Shown here: positions 1 through 9,700 of the stretch, one piece after another
Position numbering within the stretch: position 1 is the first letter of the stretch
Layout: the number at the start of each line of letters is the position of its first letter
NCBI GenBank assembly: GCA_018857735.1
Contig: JABMCL010000813.1
Coordinates: forward strand, 808,501 to 872,500
DNA from: Alviniconcha marisindica
Taxonomy: Eukaryota; Mollusca; Gastropoda; Provannidae
Direction: 5' to 3'
DNA: 64,000 nucleotides
Program-made: the position numbers and the translations under genes
Notes under the pieces: generated by a model
The model's database searches: none
The model's input: only the letters and a program-made list of their open reading frames with translations
What the model was told of the DNA's origin: nothing

Positions 1-6
1 CATCAA

Positions 7-430
7 CATGCGGGATGTCCAGACCTCTAGAGGACACAGATTGTACACATCAACACCCCATCCCAGACCTCTAGAGGACACAGATTGTACACATTAACAC
101 CACATCCCAGACCTCTAGAGGACACAGTCTGTACACATTAACACCACATCCCAGACCTCTAGAGGACACAGTCTGTACACATTAACACCACATCCCAGAC
201 CTCTAGAGGACACAGTCTGTACACATTAACACCACATCCCAGACCTCTAGAGGACACAGTCTGTACACATTAACACCACATCCCAGACCTCTAGAGGACA
301 GATTGTACACATTAACACCCCATCCCAGACCTCTAGAGAACAGTTTTTACTCATCAACACCACATCCCAGACATCCAGAGGACATCAACACCCATCCCAG
401 ACCTCAACAAGGCAGTTTGTACAAGTAAGA
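7..430. repeat. 44-bp minisatellite in DDX47 intron 10
   Basis: About nine tandem copies of a 44-bp unit built around the palindrome CCTCTAGAGG, some shortened to about 40 bp. Diverged single copies continue near 478-520, 658-700 and 750-790. Confidence 0.9.
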
Positions 431-981
431 GGATGGGAAGAGGGAGCATGTCTTGACTCAGCGCCATCCCCAATGAGGGATGTTTAGACATCTTTGGAGA
501 CAGTGTCTGTACAAGTCAGACGATGCGTGGGGGACGAGGTGTGTGGGAACGTCTTGCACCACCTTTAACAGGGTAATTTACACTTAAGGCACAAAATGGA
601 GTTGTGTGTGCGTATGGTGATGGAGGTGGGGGGTCTTGATTCAGCACCATTTTCAATGAGGGATGTCTAGGACGGAATCTGCACAGATCTACAAGTGAGA
701 TGATCTACAGGCGTGGGGTGGGGTTTGTGTTGATTGGGCGCCATCTCCAACGAAGGATGTTCAGACCTCTTGGGGACAACATTGCACATCTGGAAATGTG
801 AAGGGTAGTGTATTTATGTCCAGATTCAGCAAGAGAACACTGCATAGAGAAACCCTGTTGAGAAGAACTCCATTTATATTTAAGAATATGGCAGGAACAT
901 AAAACTGAAACAAATTTTGGATATTTTAACAAAATGACAACCCCAAAACAGAGATGGTACATTTACTTTACTAGTCCTTAC

Positions 982-1058
982 CTGCTGGCAACGTCAGTGG
1001 CTATGAGGATTGACCTGTCCTTGCTCCTGAACTTGTTCAGTGCACCCAACCGCTTCGC
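982..1058 (-). CDS. DDX47: DDX47 exon 10 (start of motif V)
   Basis: Acceptor CCTGCAG, donor GTAAGG. Encodes [20 protein letters not shown] then TDVAS and AG of the next codon. It is the last exon of this gene in the window. Confidence 0.94.
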
Positions 1059-4000
1059 CTGCAGGAAAGCATTTGACAGAAATGTACACACATACAAAAA
1101 TTCATGTCACTCTGAAACATAGCTGTTGAAGTCAGCACAGTGGCAAGGTATTTTTCAGATGTTCATGGGCTAAAGTTGTGCACAGCACAGCCACATTTAA
1201 GTTGGTTGGGGTGAGGACAAACAGCACACCCAAACCAAAGGAGAGTTGACAACATGATTACAGCTTAGAGAGTGCACACATGCATGCACTCACACACACA
1301 GTGGCCATGCAGCATGATAGCAGTGAAGCCCAGTACCCCCTCCGCCAACAAACACACGGATACACACAAAAAAACAGTGTTGTAAACAGGTAATGAAGAA
1401 AGCAGAGGGCCCCCACCTGACTCATCTGGCCATGCAGAGGGATAGCGGTGAAGCCCAGGTTTCGCAGCATGAGAGCCACACGCTGTGTGTTGGCGCAGGT
1501 ACTGCAGAACACCATGAAGGAGTTGCCGGCTAGTTCGTTCAAGATGTACACCAGGTAAACATCCTGGTTGACAGAAGGGCACAAATCAGCATCAGCACAC
1601 AGGGCAGACAATGCTGAATATTCAACAGCACTTTGAGAACAAATGAAAATGACATGGATAAGTCACAGTGTTCTTTGATGCTACAACTGCAAAACAAGCA
1701 ATAACAGCATACAAAAACAAGGAAAAAAATGCACACACATATAGAACTTAGAAGGAAAAAAAAATGCACCCCACCCACCCTGAAAACACACAATACAGCA
1801 ACAGATGAGCAGTTCCTTATGACCATGTCTGCCTTAACACCCACCCAGCTCCCCCCAAAACCCCACACACGCATCACTAAGTTGATAAGTCTTATTAGAT
1901 AACCACAATTATACAGAGCCTAAAGTCTAAAAGAGTCGATGATATACCAGCAGCCAAGGCTAGAGAGGGAACTAAAAGTACAAACACAGTCACTTGTTTC
2001 TGAAAAAACTAAAACCATAACAAGACAGAAGCCCGACGTATATGATATAACCACCAAAATGTCTGACAGTGACCTTGAACTTGGCTGGCATGAAGAGGTA
2101 GTACTGCTGGAGTGAGGCCACAGTCTGGTACTTGCTGGACACTTCCACCTTCACCGGGTCATGCAGCGATGCCCTCTGCAGTTTGGCAACCTGGGCAGTC
2201 AAAGTCCACGTCAGATGCCATACCGCCAGTTTACTCAGTGAGAGACAGAGGCAGAGACAGAGACAGACAGGGAAACACTGACGGACTGACAGACGGTGAG
2301 AGGGGACTTTATTACTCAAGGGTAGTAGCAATACAGCCATTTGGACCTGTCTCATAGCCAGCCTTTGTGATAGTGCATGCACTCACATCAGCACGAACCG
2401 AAAATAGGCTAATGCAAGCCTCCCAATATGCATATCTGCTGAAGTAGAGAAGAAGAGTGGGGGTGGGAGGGGGTGGGGAGAGAATGACAGGGAAGGAGAG
2501 AGAGACAGCCATCTCTGCTGGCTGAGCCACCGTGGCCTGATCCCTGGCCTCAAGAGTGAAACTGGTGTATGCAAGATGTAATCCACTAAGAGAAAACACC
2601 CCAAAAAAACGCAGACGTGGAATGATGCACTGAACCTTTCCCCATAGTCTTCCCACATGCAAGGAAAAGGCCAACATCACCATCAAAAATAAACCAAACA
2701 ACTTGCACTTGTGCACCTACCTTCTTTGTCATTGTTGCAGAATACAGGTAGGTGTGCCTCTCCCTGGGTATCACTTTCAAGATTTTGTCAACCTGGACAA
2801 TGAAACAGGTATAGAGTTAAAAAATATATAACACAGACACATTGTCATAAATACATAGTGACACACAGACAGGAGACAGACACACACACACACTTACATG
2901 ATCTATCCCTTAACTTGTCCATACAATTTAATTGCATTCCTTTTAATCCCTGGCTTAAAACCTAAGTGTTACTGGTCCTAAATTGCAAACTGAGGCAAGC
3001 ACCTTCCAGAACAATGTGCACATTGATCAAAATGAAGAGAATGCACAATGTCCGAGTAAATCCACCAGAACATCTCAGAAATCCAACTGGGTGCACACTG
3101 ATTGACTGCCAGCCTATCAGCTGTACTTATGTCATGTGACTCACCTCTGATTCAAAGTCCATGTTCAGAATTCTGTCTGCTTCATCCATCACCTTAGAAG
3201 AGAAGGAGGAACAGATATTTATAGAACACATACCAGGTACACATAAATACAACTGCTACTTTCAGAAAGAAGATTCTGTGACAATGAGCCCTATGTAAAC
3301 AAAACAAATCCACTTTGTGTTGCTAAAAAATTCTAAGTGTAGAGGGGAAAAAGAATAACCAAAGAATTACAAAAGGTTGACCATAGGAAACGTAGCCAGA
3401 TCTTTTACAAGCAGAAATTTAATAAAACACCAATTTGCATATTAAAATTTTATTACACATATCATTAACATCTTTAAAATGTAACCTCTGTGAAAAAAGT
3501 TAAATGTACAACACAGAGGACACCAAGGAATTAACTGGTGGTTTCAGCACCATAATTCAGTGACATGACCCAACTCACCAGGTATTTGATAGAGCGGAGG
3601 CTAAAGCCTTTTGTGTTCTCCAGGTGGTCCACCAGACGACCAGGTGTTGCTGAAATGAGTGTTTAAAGGTGTTCATACACAGGTCGGTGGAATCAAAGAT
3701 ATTCTACACCAAGATGGTGCAGTCCTTCTAATGGCCTACTAAAAAAAAAAAAAAAAAAAAAAAAAGTGAGGACATGAACTGAATATGGTTTTGCTGCCCA
3801 TTTCTCCTTCACTGATAACAGCACAGACCACAATGTGTCATCAGAAAGAAGACACCTCCTCATTATGACATACACCATTCCCTTCCAACCACATGTGACA
3901 TGATGTCAAGACAATGTAAAAACAATACATTACATGCAATATACTGTGTTTGAAATGACCTTGGCTTAATAGACCAAAGACATTACATACTGGCAGTAGC

Positions 4001-6702
4001 CTTGGTTTACCAAGAAGGGGAACAGTTTATTTACACACACAATTACACCAGCTATCGGAAGAAAATACAGCATGCTGGATTCCTACAAGACATCATCCAA
4101 TGGTGATGTAAAAGTCTGTCTGTTCCAACATCACATGGTTGGATCAGACCATGCTTGATACAAAAACAGTGAATCTGGGCTTTAAGATAAACACATGTCT
4201 TCTCTGTCAGTCAGTACAGCTGTTTGCTTACCAATGATGACATGAGGTTTTGATTACCAATGATGACATGAGGTTTTGCTTACCAATGATGACATGAGGT
4301 TTTGCTTACCAATGATGACACAAGGTTTTGCCTACCAATGATGACACACGGTTTTGCTTACCAATGATGACATGAGGTTTTGCTTACCAATGATGACACA
4401 AGGTTTTGCCTACCAATGATGACACACGGTTTTGCTTACCAATGATGGCATGATGTTTTGCCAACCAATGATGACACAAGGTTTTGCTTACCAATGACGA
4501 CATGAGGTTTTGCTTACCAATGATGACATGAGGTTTTCCTTACCAATGATGACACAAGGTTTTGCTTACCAATGATGACATGAGGCTTCTTTCCCAGCAT
4601 CAGGGCCTGTGTCATCATGTCCATTCCACCAATGATCACAGCTGTAACACAAAGTGTACTTTTTGTTGTTTTTTCCTGCTCCAAATGAACATGTAATGAT
4701 TTCAGTAATAATTTCAATCTTCCCCAAAATGAAATGCAGGAAAACTATTCATGAAAGTAAAAAACAACAAAAAAACTCACAAATAAATAAGAAAAGTTAC
4801 AAGAATTATAACACATAAAAGCTAAATTCACTTCTTATGAAGTTATATAGAAAAGCAAAGTACACATTTTTACTATAATTTACTTTCAGGATCTACTGTT
4901 GGAAGATAATTATATGGAAGTATTTATCTCCTCCCACCTCCTGCATGTACGACACACACTTTTAAGAATAATGTAACTGCTAGTGCTACATTGGTGTGAA
5001 ATACCAAATGATGTACACAAAGAAGATCCGGTTTTAACAAGACTGCAAGATTTATCTCTGTTCCATTTTAGCTTTCCCACAACTGCAGTTTACCATCTGA
5101 AACCAATATGATCCAAAGGGCTAAATGATTAGCTAACTAGCTTATAAGGCCCAGTGAACCACACACTTCATTAATTTGAAGATGATGGGTAAAAAGAATT
5201 AGGGAAAAAAGTACTGTACATCGGAAATGAAAGATATGCCTTAAAAATATTTGCCTAAAATTGGGCAGATTTTCCACCAAATGAAAGCCATCAAATTATT
5301 CACCAGCGTGGGTTCTATGTTGCCCCCCTCAGAACAAGGAAGAAATTTGAGAAATTACCTCCACCCCAAAACATTTTTAAAGTAAAAAATCAGAACGCTT
5401 GCTCCTGACAAACTTGACGGCTTTCTAGATTTCATTTGAAGGAAAATCCAATCCCCGATTTTAGGTGAACATTTTTCATGCTGGCAAACCATATCTGATG
5501 GACTTTAACACAAAAGAGGATAAAAGCAGTTACCACACTGGATCCCAATGGCCTCCCCCAGTGCTTTGAACTGATCTGAGATCTGGTAGGCCAGTTCTCG
5601 TGTGGGCGTCAGCACCAAAGCAAACAATCGCTGAGGCCGGTCCAGGAGTGCCTGAAGTATCGGCAAAGCAAATGCTCCTGTTTTCCCTGACCCAGTCTCT
5701 GCCAACCCAATGATGTCTTTTCCTGCAAGTTCAATGAAGGCGCATGATTAAACACTGCTGGACTAAAATAGAATTATAATCTAAAACAGAATGAGGCCTA
5801 CAGAACTTGTGTAGAACTAGAATAAAAAGCAAAGGCGTGTATGGTTATGAATGTTCCTTTGGTGCAATTACATACCCTGCATTCTTGTTCATCAGCAAAA
5901 TAACAGAACACATTGTGGTTTAAAGCTGAATTCATTATTTCATTTTAAAGTGAATTATATTTTGATTATTAGTTACTTAGACTTAACTTTGATAATGATT
6001 TATAAAATGTGGATGACCAAGTAAGATCTTGTCACTGGTATCACTATCAGTTAACAACAACATGTCATTCATTATCACTCCTAGTCTTCTAGGTCTTGAA
6101 GTACTTAAACAGTGCCATCATTTTATTTGCTTTTAGTTTTCGTTTTACTATGCCTCTTGGTGCAAAATATGAGACTTGACAGCATCCTTTCCCATGATAT
6201 ATAACACAGCTACAAACATTATGATCTGCCACCATTACAAAATCAAAATGTGGATTTAAAATTAAACATGTATTTGTTCCAAACAAAGCAGGAATTTGCA
6301 CAATCCATCACCAAACTGCTACAACTGAAAGCTCATTCTGGGATTTGTCTGGCTCATTCTTGGTTCATCAGCACTTTCTATTGTCATACATGATGGCCAG
6401 ACACAGCAGGCCAAAAAGCACAAAGACAAGCACTCTGAACGTACTGATCCATCAAAGAGATTGAGCCATACCAGAAAAAAGTTATTTCACTTCCGTCATC
6501 ATCATAATGACCTGTTGCTCTTTCACATGCAATGTGTTTAAGTGGTCGATAAAGATGACTGACTGCATGAATGGGAGCCCAGTAACACCTTCAATGTATC
6601 AGTCAGTATTGCAAAAGCAGTAAAACACTGTTGAAACTTAGTATGGATTGAGTGCTATTCTAGTTTCTTTTAATTTTCATGTTGACCAACTACTTAGCAA
6701 TG

Positions 6703-6785
<83 letters not shown>

Positions 6786-9700
6786 CATAGACAGACTGAA
6801 AGAAAAATGAGGCTAACCTGACAAAGCCACAGGGATAGCTTCTGACTGAATGAGAGTTGGGGATTTCCATTTCAGCTGTTTGCACGCTTCGCACAGCTCA
6901 TCAACAATCCCCTGTGGAAAACAAAAACATCTGGAAATAATAATAATATTAATACATTTAATTACTCTGTCAGCTACTGTCACAACTGTGCAAGACCAAT
7001 TTTTGTTTTTTGTTGTTGTTTTTCTCTACAAAGGCAGTCTCAAAATCTACCTTTTCTCAGATTATCACAACTTAACTGTTGGAATTCTGCCTCACACTTG
7101 TTTTTTCTTGACTGTGATCACAACTTGTTTATTTGCTCTTCTAGCTCTGTGTGTATATAATTATAGTTACAAATACAAGTTTATGTGCATTTAAATCATA
7201 CTGATAAACATATCATAAATATAGTAAAATCACTGATACATAAAAATAATAATAATAATAAGGAAAAAGACAGAATTTGAAATCACTTGTGGTATTGTTT
7301 GTACTTGCACTTGTAGTTGTAGTGAGATTTTAATGCAGTTTTGAAGGGAGAATTGAATGTGACAGATGTCAGAGGGTCAGGGTGAAGAATATATCATATA
7401 TACTCATATAATTATATGTATCATACCCTACATATTATTATACTATTGCGGAGAAAAGCCCCTCTATTAAAGTACATCGGGTTACCAATGCCTTAAAAAA
7501 AAAAATCTACATTCAACTTAAGTCAGACTGTTGGTGAAATGGTCTTTGTAAGTTCTGAAGTTGAAAAGATGAGAATGTTTTTAGTTCAGTCAAAATAGTT
7601 TGTTGGTGCTGGGTCTTAGTGCGGTCGTGGGATGCAGTAGTCTCCTTTCCCGTGTGAAGGATCGTTTACAATTAGCGCCGGTCAGCTGTAGACAACAAGC
7701 CTCCCTGTTCATGCACGGGCATGGAAGAGCTGCCTTCCCTATTCTGTTACAAATTCTTCTTTTATTCCAAATTCTGGGCCACCGATGCCGTATTTCTGAA
7801 GGTATAAAAGACCCTCCATTTTAATCCCCGCACCACTCGCCCTCACAGAAATTTAAGGACCGTGTGCCCTCTTTTGTAGTCATTTTGGCAAGTCTCCAGG
7901 TCAGTCTCCAAGTTTGTCTCCAAGTCAGTCAGTCTCTAAGTCTCCAAGTTTTTCATTCGTGCAACTAGAGTTTTGATTTAGACCTAACTTAATCCACATT
8001 CAACAGGCTGGTTTGTCTAACTTTTACCTTCCTAGTTTTTGGACTAATGTTTTATTGTTGTAGTTTTTTGTTTTTAATGTTTGATCTTGCCGTAAGATCT
8101 GGTGTCGCTGATGTTTCATTATTTTTCACGTTCGCTTAAATGATTAAGTACTGGGGCCAGCTTCATGGTAGCCACGAGTTGTTCCAAATATATTGGTTAT
8201 AACACTTCTTCTTTTTCATTTCATGATTGATGTGTTGAATCTTAAACTGTGTTTTGCTACAGATGTTCTGACTGAGAGGTCAGGTTCATTATCTGAGCCT
8301 GGCTCCATTTTTTCCATTCTGATCTAAACCTCCTAATGGAGTTCCTTTATTTTACTGGTTAGAAAAAGCCTGTTCCATGTATCCGTGATTAACAGGTTTG
8401 ACTTTTCTATTTAATATTAAGTGAAAAAGCCAGCTCTGCGATTAGCTTTGGTTAGACTTTTCCATAAATAATTCTCTTGTGTATTCCATCTTCCACTATC
8501 CACACGACTTGGAAGATAACTTAAAATTTTCTTCCATAAATTCTGTGTAAGACCATACTGAGAAATTATAAAGTGAGGCAATGTTTTTGATGATACACCG
8601 GTTGTGAACTGTCTTTTCACAGGTTTGTAGCTCAGACTTTCGTAACCAGCATAGACGATTTTGTGTTGACTTAATTGTTGTTTATGTTAAATTCTCTGGG
8701 AATGAGACAACCAGATAAAGTTTACCTAGCTATATTGGCTTCTCAAACTTTTGTGCCTTCTAACCCCTTCTTTTGTCTGCTTATGACATGCTTGTGACTT
8801 ATGTTTTTGATTCAATAATATTTGGAACTTTCATTCTCCACTTGAATTTGTGTCGAAAGAGAGGTGGGAGTTGAGCGAGAAAAATAGAACGATTTTGTGA
8901 GTGAGTGAGTGTGTGGATGTGGGTGTGTGTGCTGGATCACTTTCTTATAGTCATGAGATGCCACGTGCAAGTAATTAACGCAGACATGTTTATAACCTCA
9001 CCTGCTAGCATTCTCAGTTGCGGTGGCCACAGAATCGCTTGACGTTATTTGATCGTTTCACGCACTAGAGACGTTACACTAGACTTCTCTACCACCTGCA
9101 CCTGGTGGGCATTCTTTACTGCTGACAGTTCTTTGGAGATGGTTGCCCAGATTTTGTTTGCCCACAATCTATGTCCGGATGGTTAAATTCACCATGCATC
9201 CATCCATTGTATTTTTTTTTTTATTACTATTATTACCTGTGTGACGGGTGGGGGCAAAACGGCCAGCTTGCATGAGGACCCTCTCATGATACCCTTTCTA
9301 GAGTTCATTTGGGGTTAAATCACACATCAAGAGAGAGAGAGAGAGAGAGATCCGGAGCCATTGCAATAAATTAATCGTTGACCTTTGTCCTGTACTCGGA
9401 TTGGTCGGAACATAAAAACCTGCTGAACGGCCCTAATCTGGCCCGTAACGTGAGCAAAACCGACGCCATTTTTTTATACTAATAAACTGACAATTTTATC
9501 GGACCTAAAGTTTACTGACAAGATACTTCAGAACAAATCTATAGTAGTAATAGTACCAAATAATAAATAAGAGCGAGAATTTAAAAAATCAAAATGGGGA
9601 TTTGTTTGCTTATCAGATGTTTCCTCCCTTTATGTGGATTCACGGCAGCTCTCGTGTATTGTTTGCAAGCAACCTTTGAGTTGACAGTGCTGGGAGGGAG

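Noticed and set aside
1..430. CRISPR-like regular repeats
   Set aside because: Contiguous tandem units without unique spacers, in an animal intron.
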